A stretch of DNA of 64,000 nucleotides from Streptomyces sp. NBC_00193. Its GTDB lineage: Bacteria > Actinomycetota > Actinomycetes > Streptomycetales > Streptomycetaceae. Each line of letters opens with the position of its first letter. Position 1 is the stretch's first letter. The notes beneath the pieces were generated by a model, which made no database searches, was not told where the DNA came from, and saw only the letters and a list, made by a program, of their open reading frames with translations. The translations under genes and the position numbers were made by a program. The DNA is taken from positions 5,270,001 through 5,334,000 of the forward strand of contig NZ_JAPEMM010000001.1 in assembly GCF_026342735.1 (NCBI RefSeq), written 5' to 3'. Positions 44,508-53,380 of the stretch are shown here, piece by piece.

Positions 44508-45812
44508 ATGACCGTCGGTACGAACAGCTCGCCAGGTGCCGCCAAGGCGGCCGGCGCACCGGTCCTGGCGACCGTGCCCCAGCTGGCCGCCCCCGCCGCC
44601 CGGGTGCCCGTGCAGCAGCCCCAGGGGGCCTCCGCCCCGCCCTCACCGGCCCGGAGCGCGCCCGTAGGCCACGTAGGCCCCGCAAGCCCAGTCGCAGAGG
44701 GGCCGGACGCCCCGGAGGACGCGGACGGGCACGGCGAGTACGCCGCGCTCGGGATCGACCCCGACGACCTGCCCGACGGGCTCGTCATCGCGGACGCCGC
44801 CGGCCGGGTCATCTGCTTCAACTCCGCCGCCGCCCGGATCACCGCCCTCGTGGCGGGCGAGGCCCTCGGCCTGGGCATCGAGCGCGCCCTCCCGCTGGAG
44901 GACCTCGAAGGCCGCCGCTGGTGGGCGCTGACGGACCCCTACGGAGGCCTCGCCACCCGGCGCGGACAGCCCGAGCGCAACCTGCTGCTCCCCGGCGGCC
45001 GCGAGGTGCTCGTCTCCGCCCGGTACGTGCGCACCCACCCCAAGGGCCCGGTGCGCCGGCTCGTGATCACCCTGCGGGGCACCGAGGCCCGGCGGCGCAC
45101 CGAGCGCAGCCACGCCGAGCTGATCGCCACCGTCGCGCACGAACTGCGCTCCCCGCTCACCTCCGTGAAGGGGTTCACGGCGACCCTGCTCGCCAAGTGG
45201 GAGCGGTTCACCGACGACCAGAAGCGATTGATGCTGGAGACCGTCGACGCCGACGCGAACCGCGTCACCCGGCTCATCGCCGAGCTCCTGGACATCTCCC
45301 GCATCGACTCGGGCCGCCTGGAGGTGCGCCGCCAGCCGGTCGACATCTCCACGGCCGTGGGACGCCACGTCCAGGCGCTCACCGCGAACGGGCAGGCCCC
45401 GGAGCGGTTCCTGGTCAGTGTGAGCCGACCGCTGCCCGACTTGTGGGCGGACCCGGACAAAATCGACCAGATCCTCGGCAACCTGCTCGAAAATGCGGTG
45501 CGCCACGGCGAGGGAACCGTCACCATCGACGTGACGCCGACCAGCTTCGCGAACGCCGCGGGGAAGACCGAGAAGGGAACCGCCGTCACCGTGACCGATG
45601 AAGGCCCTGGTATCCCCGAAGAGTCGATGAAGCGCGTCTTCACCCGCTTCTGGCGGGGCAGCAAGCGCGGCGGCACGGGCCTGGGCCTCTACATCGTCAA
45701 GGGCATCGTCGAAGCCCACGGCGGCACGATCACGGTCGGCCGCGGCCCCGGCGGCGGCGCCGAGTTCCGATTTATCCTGCCCGTCGGCGCCCCGGCATAC
45801 CTCACGCAGTAG
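44508..45812 (+). CDS. Soluble PAS-domain histidine kinase (orphan)
   Basis: A 434-residue kinase without transmembrane segments. An Ala/Pro-rich disordered start (1-70) precedes a PAS domain (DLPDGLVIADAAGRVICFNS, about 85-190). The dimerisation box has phospho-acceptor His211 (ATVAHELRSPLTSVKG), and the ATPase domain has NLLENAVRHG, DEGPGIPEE and GGTGLGLYIVKG. No response regulator gene is adjacent. ATG 44508 was chosen; in-frame GTG 44478 and 44493 are alternatives. A cytosolic signal is likely. Confidence 0.88.
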   Translation: MTVGTNSSPGAAKAAGAPVLATVPQLAAPAARVPVQQPQGASAPPSPARSAPVGHVGPASPVAEGPDAPEDADGHGEYAALGIDPDDLPDGLVIADAAGRVICFNSAAARITALVAGEALGLGIERALPLEDLEGRRWWALTDPYGGLATRRGQPERNLLLPGGREVLVSARYVRTHPKGPVRRLVITLRGTEARRRTERSHAELIATVAHELRSPLTSVKGFTATLLAKWERFTDDQKRLMLETVDADANRVTRLIAELLDISRIDSGRLEVRRQPVDISTAVGRHVQALTANGQAPERFLVSVSRPLPDLWADPDKIDQILGNLLENAVRHGEGTVTIDVTPTSFANAAGKTEKGTAVTVTDEGPGIPEESMKRVFTRFWRGSKRGGTGLGLYIVKGIVEAHGGTITVGRGPGGGAEFRFILPVGAPAYLTQ

Positions 45813-45867
45813 ACCTGCGGAGCGTCTCGCCAGGCGGCCCACGGGCTCCTTCACCCCCGGCGACCTT

Positions 45868-45873
45868 TAGACT
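45868..45873 (+). promoter_or_regulatory. Candidate -10 box of pheST
   Basis: TAGACT stands 90 nt before pheS, between two direct copies of CGACCTTT (45861-45868 and 45874-45881). A small GGCAC/GTGCC stem occurs in the leader. No T-box or leader peptide is evident. No convincing -35 box. Confidence 0.35.
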
Positions 45874-45963
45874 CGACCTTTGGCACCTTTGTGTCCTAGT
45901 GCCGAGCGCGTCCTGCGCGTCGCGCGGGGGACCACCAGCCAGCCATCGGAAGTACGGGAAGAG

Positions 45964-47091
45964 ATGTCGGCACCGAACAAGTCGTACGACCCTGTCGAGG
46001 TCGAGGCACTGAAACCGGAAGAGATCGAGCGCATGCGGGACGAGGCGCTCGCCGCCTTCGCCGCCGCCGGCGACCTCGACGAACTTCGCGAGGCGAAGAC
46101 CGCGCACATGGGCGACCGCTCGCCCCTGGCGCTCGCCAACCGAGAGATCGGCGCGCTGCCCCCGCAGGCCAAGGCCACCGCGGGCAAGCTCGTGGGCCAG
46201 GCCCGCGGCGCCGTGAACAAGGCGTTCGGGGCCCGCACGGTCGCCCTCGAAGCCGAGCGCGACGAGCGGGTGCTGGTCGAGGAGGCGGTGGACGTCACGC
46301 TGCCCTACGACCGCGTGCCCGCCGGCGCCCGGCACCCCCTGACCACGCTGATGGACCGCATCGCGGACATCTTCGTGGCCATGGGGTACGAGGTCGCCGA
46401 GGGACCCGAGGTCGAGGCGGAGTGGTTCAACTTCGACGCCCTCAACTTCACGCCCGACCACCCGGCGCGCCAGATGCAGGACACCTTCTTCGTCAAGGGC
46501 CCCGAGGGCACCGAAGGCGACGAGTCCGGAGTCGTGCTGCGCACCCACACCTCCCCGGTGCAGGCGCGCTCGCTGCTGGAGCGCAAGCCCCCCGTCTACA
46601 TCGTGTGCCCGGGGCGGGTGTACCGCACCGACGAGCTCGATGCGACGCACACCCCGGTCTTCCACCAGGTCGAGCTGCTCGCCGTGGACGAGGGCCTGAC
46701 CATGGCGGACCTCAAGGGCACCATGGACCACATGGTCCAGGAGCTGTTCGGCGAGGGCACCACCACGCGCCTGCGCCCGCACTTCTTCCCCTTCACCGAG
46801 CCGTCCGCCGAGATGGACATGCAGTGCTACGTGTGCCGCGGCGAGTCGGTGGGCAACCCCGACCGCCCGTGCCGTACCTGCTCCAGCGAGGGCTGGATCG
46901 AACTCGGCGGCTGCGGCATGGTCAACCCGAAGGTGCTCATCGCCTGCGGTGTGGACCCGGAGAAGTACAGCGGGTTCGCCTTCGGCTTCGGCATCGAGCG
47001 GATGCTGATGTTCCGCCACAACGTTGAAGACATGCGAGACATGGTCGAGGGTGACATCCGTTTCACCCGGCCGTTCGGGATGGAGATCTGA
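45964..47091 (+). CDS. pheS: Phenylalanyl-tRNA synthetase alpha subunit
   Basis: A 375-residue class II aminoacyl-tRNA synthetase subunit carrying the active site. The N-terminal coiled coil (residues 1-90) is followed by motif 2 (RSLLERKPPVYIVCPGRVYR), the Phe-binding region and motif 3 (GFAFGFGIERMLMFRH). ATG 45964 has GGGAAGAG immediately upstream and GGAAG a little further. The TGA stop overlaps the pheT ATG by one base (TGATG). Confidence 0.96.
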   Translation: MSAPNKSYDPVEVEALKPEEIERMRDEALAAFAAAGDLDELREAKTAHMGDRSPLALANREIGALPPQAKATAGKLVGQARGAVNKAFGARTVALEAERDERVLVEEAVDVTLPYDRVPAGARHPLTTLMDRIADIFVAMGYEVAEGPEVEAEWFNFDALNFTPDHPARQMQDTFFVKGPEGTEGDESGVVLRTHTSPVQARSLLERKPPVYIVCPGRVYRTDELDATHTPVFHQVELLAVDEGLTMADLKGTMDHMVQELFGEGTTTRLRPHFFPFTEPSAEMDMQCYVCRGESVGNPDRPCRTCSSEGWIELGGCGMVNPKVLIACGVDPEKYSGFAFGFGIERMLMFRHNVEDMRDMVEGDIRFTRPFGMEI

Positions 47092-49619
47092 TGCGGGTCC
47101 CGCTTTCTTGGCTGCGGGAGTACGTCGACCTCCCCGCGGGTGAAACCGGTCGCGACGTCGCGGCCAAGCTCGTCGACGCCGGCCTGGAGGTCGAGACCGT
47201 CGAGCAGCTCGGCGGCGGGCTCAAGGGCCCGCTCGTCGTCGGCCAGGTGCTGACCATCGAGGAGCTCGAAGGCTTCCGCAAGCCGATCCGCTTCTGCACG
47301 GTGGACGTCGGCTCGGCCAACGGCACCGGCGAGCCGCAGGAGATCGTCTGCGGCGCCCGGAACTTCTCCGTCGGCGACAAGGTCGTCGTGGTCCTGCCTG
47401 GCGCGGTGCTGCCCGGCGACTTCGCGATCGCCGCGCGCGAGACGTACGGCCGCACCTCCCACGGCATGATCTGCTCCGGCGACGAGCTGGGCATGGGCGA
47501 CGACGGCACGCACGGCATCATCGTGCTGCCGCACGAGCACGAGGTCGGCACCGACGCGATCAAGCTCCTGGAGCTCGTCGACGAGGTCCTCGACATCGAC
47601 ATCACCCCGGACCGCGGCTACTGCATGTCCATGCGCGGTGTGGCCCGCGAGGCCGCCACCGCGTACGGCCTGCCGCTGCGCGACCCGGCGCTGCTCGACG
47701 TGCCCGCGCCGAACTCGTACGGCTACGCCGTCAAGATCGACGACCCGCAGGGCTGCGACCGCTTCACCGCGCGCACGGTGACCGGCCTCGACCCCGAGGC
47801 GCGTTCCCCGATCTGGCTCACGCGCCGCCTCCAGAAGGCGGGCATGCGCCCGATCTCGCTCGCCGTCGACATCACCAACTACGTGATGCTCGAACTCGGC
47901 CAGCCGCTGCACGCCTACGACCGCTCGCGGATCGACGGCGCCATCGGCGTCCGCCGGGCCGAGCAGGGCGAGAAGTTCACCACCCTGGACGGGGTCAAGC
48001 GCACGCTCGACGCCGAGGACCTGGTGATCACCGACAACAGCGGCCCGATCGGGCTCGCCGGTGTCATGGGCGGTGCCAACACCGAGATCGCCGACTCCGT
48101 CACCGACCCGGAAACGGGCGCCGTCACCGGCACCACCGAGGTGGTCGTGGAGGCCGCGCACTTCGACTCCGTGTCGATCTCGCGCACCGCCCGCCGCCTC
48201 AAGCTGTCCTCCGAGGCGTCCAAGCGCTTCGAGCGCGGCGTCGACCCGCAGGCCGCCGCCGCTGCCGCGCAGCGCACCGTCGACCTGCTCGTGCTGCTCG
48301 CGGGCGGCACGGCCGAGGCCGGCGTCACCGAGCTCACCGCCCCGGGCGCCCCGCGCACCATCGCGATGAGCGCGGACCACCCCGACAAGGTCGCGGGCAT
48401 GGAGTACGGCCGGGAGACCGTCGTACGCCGCCTGCAGGAGGTCGGCTGCGACGTCTACGGCCAGGACGAGCTCGTCGTCACGGCGCCCTCGTGGCGGCCC
48501 GACCTCGCCGAGCCCAACGACCTCGCCGAGGAAGTCATCCGGCTGGAGGGCTACGGGAACCTTCCCTCCACCCTCCCGCAGGTGCCCTCCGGCCGCGGTC
48601 TGACCGCCCGGCAGCAGCTGCACCGCCGGGTCGGCCGCGCGCTGGCCGGCGCGGGCTACGTCGAGGCGCTCAGCTACCCGTTCCTGGGCGAGGGCGTCTT
48701 CGACCAGCTCCAGCTGCCCGCGCACGACGCCTCCCGCCAGGTCGTCAAGCTGGTCAACCCGATCTCCGACGAGGAGCCGGCGCTGCGCACCACGCTGCTG
48801 CCGGGTCTGCTCGGCGCGCTGCGCCGCAACGACAGCCGGGGCAGCCACGACCTCGCCCTGTTCGAGACCGGTTCGGTCTTCCGGGCCGCCGCGCAGCCGG
48901 GCGTCGCCGTACGCCTCGGCGTCGACCGGCGTCCCACCGACGAGGAGATCGCCACCCTGAACGCGGCCCTGCCCGCACAGCCGCGCTACGCCGCGGTCGT
49001 GCTCGCCGGTGCCCGCGAGCAGGCCGGCTGGTGGGGCAAGGGCCGTCCGGCCGACTGGGCCGACGCGGTCCAGTCGGCGCGCTCGCTGGCCGTCGAGGCC
49101 GGTGCGGAGCTCGTCGTGCGCCAGGGCCAGTACGGTCCCTGGCACCCGGGCCGCTGCGCCGAGCTGCTCGTCACCCTGGACGGGGTGGAGACGGTCATCG
49201 GCCACGCCGGTGAGCTGCACCCGCGCGTGGTCAAGGCGATGGGCCTGCCGGCCCGCACCAGCGCCATGGAGCTCGACCTGGACCGCCTCGCGGCGGCCGG
49301 CGGCGAGGCCCTCCAGGCGCCCCGGATCTCCTCCTTCCCGGTGGCGACCCAGGACGTCGCGCTGATCGTGGACGCGTCGGTGCCGGCTTCGGCCGTCGAG
49401 GACGCGCTGCACAAGGGCGCCGGCGAACTGCTGGAGTCCCTGCGGCTGTTCGACGTGTTCGAGGGCGAGCAGGTGGGCGAGGGCAAGAAGTCCCTCGCGT
49501 ACGCGCTGCGCTTCCGTGCGGCCGACCGGACGCTGACCGCCGAGGAGTCCACGGCGGCCCGTGACGCGGCGGTCGCCCTGGCGGGCGAGCGGACCGGGGC
49601 GGTGCTGCGCGGCGCGTAG
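47091..49619 (+). CDS. pheT: Phenylalanyl-tRNA synthetase beta subunit
   Basis: An 842-residue subunit with the N-terminal tRNA-binding (EMAP-like) domain, B3/B4 editing domain (IGLAGVMGGANTEI, ESVSISRTARRLKLSSEASKRFERG region), B5 domain and C-terminal ferredoxin-fold anticodon-binding domain (SSFPVATQDVALIVDASVPA...SLAYALRFRAADRTLTAEE). Length is standard. It is translated by coupling to pheS with a one-base overlap. A hairpin 20 nt downstream ends the operon. Confidence 0.96.
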   Translation: MRVPLSWLREYVDLPAGETGRDVAAKLVDAGLEVETVEQLGGGLKGPLVVGQVLTIEELEGFRKPIRFCTVDVGSANGTGEPQEIVCGARNFSVGDKVVVVLPGAVLPGDFAIAARETYGRTSHGMICSGDELGMGDDGTHGIIVLPHEHEVGTDAIKLLELVDEVLDIDITPDRGYCMSMRGVAREAATAYGLPLRDPALLDVPAPNSYGYAVKIDDPQGCDRFTARTVTGLDPEARSPIWLTRRLQKAGMRPISLAVDITNYVMLELGQPLHAYDRSRIDGAIGVRRAEQGEKFTTLDGVKRTLDAEDLVITDNSGPIGLAGVMGGANTEIADSVTDPETGAVTGTTEVVVEAAHFDSVSISRTARRLKLSSEASKRFERGVDPQAAAAAAQRTVDLLVLLAGGTAEAGVTELTAPGAPRTIAMSADHPDKVAGMEYGRETVVRRLQEVGCDVYGQDELVVTAPSWRPDLAEPNDLAEEVIRLEGYGNLPSTLPQVPSGRGLTARQQLHRRVGRALAGAGYVEALSYPFLGEGVFDQLQLPAHDASRQVVKLVNPISDEEPALRTTLLPGLLGALRRNDSRGSHDLALFETGSVFRAAAQPGVAVRLGVDRRPTDEEIATLNAALPAQPRYAAVVLAGAREQAGWWGKGRPADWADAVQSARSLAVEAGAELVVRQGQYGPWHPGRCAELLVTLDGVETVIGHAGELHPRVVKAMGLPARTSAMELDLDRLAAAGGEALQAPRISSFPVATQDVALIVDASVPASAVEDALHKGAGELLESLRLFDVFEGEQVGEGKKSLAYALRFRAADRTLTAEESTAARDAAVALAGERTGAVLRGA

Positions 49620-49639
49620 CCGCTGGCGCTAGCTGTGTC

Positions 49640-49675
49640 GAGGGGGTGCATCCCGATCAGGGGGTGCACCCCCTC
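49640..49675 (+). terminator. Terminator after pheT
   Basis: GAGGGGGTGCA and TGCACCCCCTC form an 11-bp stem with a 14-nt loop; an alternative self-palindrome GGGGGTGCACCCCC (49660-49673) lies within it. Confidence 0.7.
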
Positions 49676-49697
49676 ACCCGTACCCGGGCGCGGGCGG

Positions 49698-49911
49698 CCC
49701 TGCGGGGCGGGGTCCCCTACCCGCCCTTCCACCGTTCCCCGGGCTCTGCCCGGACCCGTACGTGCGCTGCGCGCCCGTGCCCTCAAACGCCGGGCGGGCT
49801 GGTTTTGCCGCTGCGCGGCAAAATCCAGCCTCGCCGGCGTTTGAGGCGCGGGGTCTGGGGCGGAGCCCCGGGGAACGGTGGAAGGGCGGGTAGGGGACCA
49901 GCCCCGCAGGG
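49698..49911. repeat. Large palindromic element, complete copy (214 bp)
   Basis: The outer arms CCCTGCGGGG ... CCCCGCAGGG enclose GTCCCCTACCCGCCCTTCCA and its complement up to GGGAACGGTGGAAGGGCGGG, arms of nearly 50 bp with few mismatches. The inner core is CCTCAAACGCCGG ... CCGGCGTTTGAGG with an apical hairpin TTTTGCCGC-TGC-GCGGCAAAA. The left two thirds match the 20.9-kb copy almost base for base. It fills most of the 692-bp gap between pheT and the next gene, which otherwise holds two hairpins and an operator-like dyad. Confidence 0.9.
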
Positions 49912-49979
49912 CCCGGGGGCGGGGCCGCGGACGTCCGTGCGGCTGGGGCGCGGGCGTCCGCGGCCGGAGGGGGGACCAC

Positions 49980-50012
49980 GCGGGCCGGGCCCGGTGGGTG
50001 GGCCCGGCCCGC
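49980..50012. terminator. Strong GC hairpin in the pheT downstream gap
   Basis: GCGGGCCGGGCCC and GGGCCCGGCCCGC form a perfect 13-bp stem with a 7-nt loop. It is far from any gene end (360 nt after pheT), so it may belong to a decayed repeat or act as a second terminator. Confidence 0.5.
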
Positions 50013-50249
50013 GCTCGGTCCGGCTCGGCCGGGGCCCGGCGACCAACCAGGACCCGGCGGAGCCGAAGCGCGCCGCCCGCCTGCCGTGGAGTGTCGGGCA
50101 GACAACAGGACGGGCGGCGCGGTTGACGGGTCGTCGCACTGTACGAGGGGGAGCCGACGACCCGAGCTACCTCTTGGCGAGGCCCTTAAGTGAAGCGCCC
50201 GTACGGGCCTCCGCGGCAGGGTGCGTATCGCATTTATGCGCGTACTCCG

Positions 50250-50266
50250 TTCACACCCCGTGTGAA
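50250..50266. promoter_or_regulatory. Operator-like palindrome before the TPR regulator gene
   Basis: TTCACAC-CCC-GTGTGAA is a perfect inverted repeat with 7-bp arms. It lies 13 nt upstream of TAGCCT (50279-50284), a likely -10 box, and 45 nt before the gene at 50312, where a repressor would block transcription. Confidence 0.6.
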
Positions 50267-50311
50267 GCCCGCACCCACTAGCCTGGTGGCGACGAGCCCT
50301 TGGAGGGGCCC

Positions 50312-51649
50312 ATGCAGCCCAACGCCCTGCTCGACGCCCTCCTCGCCGAGGCGGGCATGTCCCACGCCGGACTCGCCGCGCACGTGAACCAGGCGGGCCG
50401 CACCCGCGGACTCGCCCTGAGGTACGAACACACCGCCGTGACAAGGTGGTTGAAGGGCCAGCGCCCGCGCGGACAGGTCCCGGACCTGATCTGCGAGGTC
50501 ATCGGGGGCCGGCTGCGGCGGCCGCTCTCCCTCGACGACGTCGGGTTCGGGGTGCCGGGGCAGCCCGCCGATCCCAACGGGTCCCCGCTCAGTGGCTTCG
50601 TCGACCGGGCGGCCGCCCTGTGGCGCTCCGACGGCAACGGCCGCCATGGGCCCGACGCCGGGGTCGTCACCGGTACGCCCGCCGTGATCCCGGTGTGGGA
50701 GTGGGAGAACCCGCCGGAGGACGCCGACGTGTCCCGCGCGGGGCCGACCCGCGTCGGACCCGAGCACGTGGAGATCCTCAAGGCCGCCCGCGCGCACTAC
50801 GAGCTGATGTACCGCAGGGCCGGCGGCGTGGCCACCCGCGACCGGGTCGTCCGCTTCCTCGGCACCGAGACCGCCCCCATGCTGCGCGGCAGTTACTCCG
50901 ACGGCCTCGGCCGCAGCCTGCACCGGGCCGGCGGCTCCCTGGTGGCCGTGGCAGGGATCTGCGCGTACGACTCGGACGCGCACGGGCTGGCCCAGCGCTA
51001 CTTCCACCAGGCGCTGAGGCTGGCCAAGGCGAGCGGGGACCGGGGGCTCGGGGCCTATGTGATCGCGCTGATCGTCAACCAGTGCCTGCACCTACGGGAG
51101 TTCCGCCAGGCCGTGGCCTTCGCCGAGGCGGCCCTGCGCGCCGCGGGCCGGCACACCACCCCGGCCCTGGCCGCGGACCTGTACGCCATGCAGGCCAAGG
51201 CCTACGCCCAACTCGGAGATACGGCAGCCGCATTGGCCTGCATCCGCAACGCCGAGGCGGCGGCGGAGCGGATCCGGCCCGGCACGGAGCCGGACGAGAC
51301 GGGGTACGTGCAGCCCGGGCTGGTCAACGTACAGGTGGCCGAGGCGCTGCTCGGGATGGGGGATCTGCGGGGGGCCCACGAGCAGGCCGCGGCGGCGGTC
51401 GGGACGCCCGCGCACGACCGGGGCCGGGTGCACCGGCTCGCGATGCTGTGCGAGATCCAGCTGCGCCAGGGCGAGGCCGATCAGGCGGTGGCCTCGGCGG
51501 CCGAAATGGCCGAGCGGGCCAAGGGGATGGAGTCGCTGCGCCTGCGCGACCGGCTGCGGGCGGTCCGGGAACAGTTGCTGACCAGCGGTTGTTCGGGTGC
51601 GCAGGAGACGGCCGAACTCATCGACGGGGCGCTGCGCGTTCCGCTGTGA
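50312..51649 (+). CDS. HTH-TPR transcriptional regulator
   Basis: A 445-residue Streptomyces-type regulator. The N-terminal part (LLDALLAEAGMSHAGLAAHV...YEHTAVTRWLKGQRPRG, residues 5-55) is an XRE-like HTH. The C-terminal two thirds are helical repeats resembling TPRs (FHQALRLAKASGDRGLGAYV, AVAFAEAALRAAG, ALACIRNAEAAAERI). Proteins of this layout (such as NsdA-like regulators) affect development or antibiotic production, but no direct assignment is possible. ATG 50312 follows GGAGGGG (50302-50308). Confidence 0.82.
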   Translation: MQPNALLDALLAEAGMSHAGLAAHVNQAGRTRGLALRYEHTAVTRWLKGQRPRGQVPDLICEVIGGRLRRPLSLDDVGFGVPGQPADPNGSPLSGFVDRAAALWRSDGNGRHGPDAGVVTGTPAVIPVWEWENPPEDADVSRAGPTRVGPEHVEILKAARAHYELMYRRAGGVATRDRVVRFLGTETAPMLRGSYSDGLGRSLHRAGGSLVAVAGICAYDSDAHGLAQRYFHQALRLAKASGDRGLGAYVIALIVNQCLHLREFRQAVAFAEAALRAAGRHTTPALAADLYAMQAKAYAQLGDTAAALACIRNAEAAAERIRPGTEPDETGYVQPGLVNVQVAEALLGMGDLRGAHEQAAAAVGTPAHDRGRVHRLAMLCEIQLRQGEADQAVASAAEMAERAKGMESLRLRDRLRAVREQLLTSGCSGAQETAELIDGALRVPL

Positions 51650-51750
51650 CATCCCCCGTGGCGTTCTCTGCGCCGCCCTTTGCGCGTTCCCCTGGGCCGG
51701 GGTGAACTGCTGCCATGTTGCCACCTACTCGATCGGAAGGTGGCAGAACC

Positions 51751-52281
51751 GTGCAGTGGATGAACCTGAGTGAGCAAACCGTGTACACGAACCGCTGGTT
51801 CGACGTGAATCTCGCCGATGTGGAGCTCCCCGACGGCCGGCACCTGGACCACTTCGTCATCCGGCTGCGCCCGGTCGCCGTCGCCACGGCGGTCAACGCG
51901 GCCAACGAGGTGCTGCTGTTGTGGCGCCACCGCTTCATCACCGACAGCTGGGGCTGGGAACTGCCCGCCGGGGTCGTCGAGGACGGGGAGTCCGTGGAGC
52001 GGGCGGCCGCCCGCGAGATGGAGGAGGAGTCGGGCTGGCGGCCCGGACCCCTGCACCACCTGATGACCGTCGAGCCGTCCAACGGGCTGACCGACGCCCG
52101 CCACCACCTGTACTGGGCGGACGGGGCCACGTACGTGGGCCACCCCGAGGACGACTTCGAGTCCTCGCGCCGCGAGTGGGTACCGCTCAAGCTGGTCCCC
52201 GACATGATCGCGCGCGGCGAGATCCCGGCCGCCAACATGGCGGCCGGGCTGCTGCTCCTGCATCACCTGCGGCTCGGCTGA
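51751..52281 (+). CDS. NUDIX hydrolase
   Basis: A 176-residue pyrophosphohydrolase. The Nudix box is complete, from GVVEDG to REMEEESGW (about residues 75-97), with all metal-binding glutamates. ADP-ribose- or nucleotide-sugar-type substrates are typical for this group. GTG 51751 has GGAAGG at 51735-51740; ATG 51760 is an alternative. It follows the TPR regulator by 101 nt and may be expressed with it. Confidence 0.9.
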   Translation: MQWMNLSEQTVYTNRWFDVNLADVELPDGRHLDHFVIRLRPVAVATAVNAANEVLLLWRHRFITDSWGWELPAGVVEDGESVERAAAREMEEESGWRPGPLHHLMTVEPSNGLTDARHHLYWADGATYVGHPEDDFESSRREWVPLKLVPDMIARGEIPAANMAAGLLLLHHLRLG

Positions 52282-52295
52282 GCCGCGGGCGGCCG

Positions 52296-52318
52296 CCCGT
52301 ACGGATCAGTCGTACGGG
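52296..52318. terminator. Hairpin between NUDIX and 3-hydroxyacyl-CoA dehydrogenase genes
   Basis: CCCGTACG and CGTACGGG form an 8-bp stem with a 7-nt loop between the convergent gene ends, suitable as a shared terminator. Confidence 0.6.
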
Positions 52319-52331
52319 CCGGTCGCCGGGG

Positions 52332-53204
52332 TCAGCCGTACGGGTAGAAGCCCGAGCCGGTCTTGCGGCCCAGGCGGCCGGCGTCGACCATGCGCTGGAG
52401 CAGCGGGGGAGCGGCGTACAGGGGCTCCTTGTACTCGGAGTACATCGAGTCGGCGATCGAGGCGATCGTGTCCAGGCCGATGAGGTCGGAGAGCTTGAGC
52501 GGGCCCATGGGGTGGGCGCAGCCCAGCTCCATGCCGTTGTCGATGTCCTCGCGGCTCGCGATGCCCGACTCGAACATCCGGATGGCCGACAGCAGGTACG
52601 GGACCAGGAGCGCGTTGACGACGAAGCCGGAACGGTCCTGGGCGCGGATCGCATGCTTGCCCAGCACCTTCGCGACCAGGGCCTCGGCGCGCTTGACGGT
52701 CTCGTCGCTCGTGGTCAGTGCCGGGATCAGCTCGACGAGCTGCTGCACCGGGGCCGGGTTGAAGAAGTGGATGCCGATCACCTGGTCGGGACGCGAGGTC
52801 GCGACGGCCAGCTTCACCAGCGGGATCGAGGAGGTGTTGGAGGCGAGGATCGCGTCCGGGCGGGTGATCACCTGGTCGAGGACCTGGAAGATCTCCGTCT
52901 TGACCTGCTCGTTCTCGACCACGGCCTCGATGATGAGGTCGCGGTCGGCGAACTCGCCGAGGTCGGTGGTGAACGACAGGCGGGCCAGGGTGGCGTCCCG
53001 CTCCTCCTCGCTGATCTTGCCGCGTTCGGCGGCCTTCGTCAGGGAGGAGTGCAGGCGGGTGCGCCCGAGTTCGAGGGCCTCGCCGGTGGTCTCGGCGACC
53101 ATCACCTCAAGACCGCTGCGGGCGAACACCTCCGCGATGCCCGCGCCCATCTGGCCACAGCCCACTACGCCGACGCGTGCGATGTCGTCTGGGAGGTCCG
53201 TCAC
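52332..53204 (-). CDS. 3-hydroxybutyryl-CoA / 3-hydroxyacyl-CoA dehydrogenase
   Basis: A 290-residue NAD-dependent dehydrogenase. The cofactor motif VGVVGCGQMGAGIAEV is at the N-terminus, SNTSSIPLVKLA and HFFNPAPVQQLVELI are conserved active-site parts, and the C-terminal helical domain is complete. It acts in fatty-acid oxidation or butyryl-CoA metabolism. GTG 53204 has AAAGG 6 nt upstream; ATG 53225 is the alternative. Confidence 0.9.
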   Translation of the reverse strand: MTDLPDDIARVGVVGCGQMGAGIAEVFARSGLEVMVAETTGEALELGRTRLHSSLTKAAERGKISEEERDATLARLSFTTDLGEFADRDLIIEAVVENEQVKTEIFQVLDQVITRPDAILASNTSSIPLVKLAVATSRPDQVIGIHFFNPAPVQQLVELIPALTTSDETVKRAEALVAKVLGKHAIRAQDRSGFVVNALLVPYLLSAIRMFESGIASREDIDNGMELGCAHPMGPLKLSDLIGLDTIASIADSMYSEYKEPLYAAPPLLQRMVDAGRLGRKTGSGFYPYG

Positions 53205-53380
53205 ATCGTGCCTTTCGCTGCTCATCCATCGCGGGTCCCCCGTACTCGTGCAGTGGTAACTGCGTTCCGGCGCCCGCCACGCCCCCCGACGTTACCCCCG
53301 TCGTTGCCCGGCGTGTCGTGCCGGGGCGGGCATGCTGGGCGGACACGAGGCAATGTCACGGAGCGGAACGGAGTCGTCAC

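Noticed and set aside
45880..45963. T-box riboswitch before pheST
   Set aside because: No T-box sequence or specifier stem could be recognised in the short leader; only small stems and direct repeats are visible.
46827..49412. An 861-codon minus-strand frame over pheST
   Set aside because: pheS and pheT are unmistakable on the plus strand, and the antisense product has no recognisable motif.
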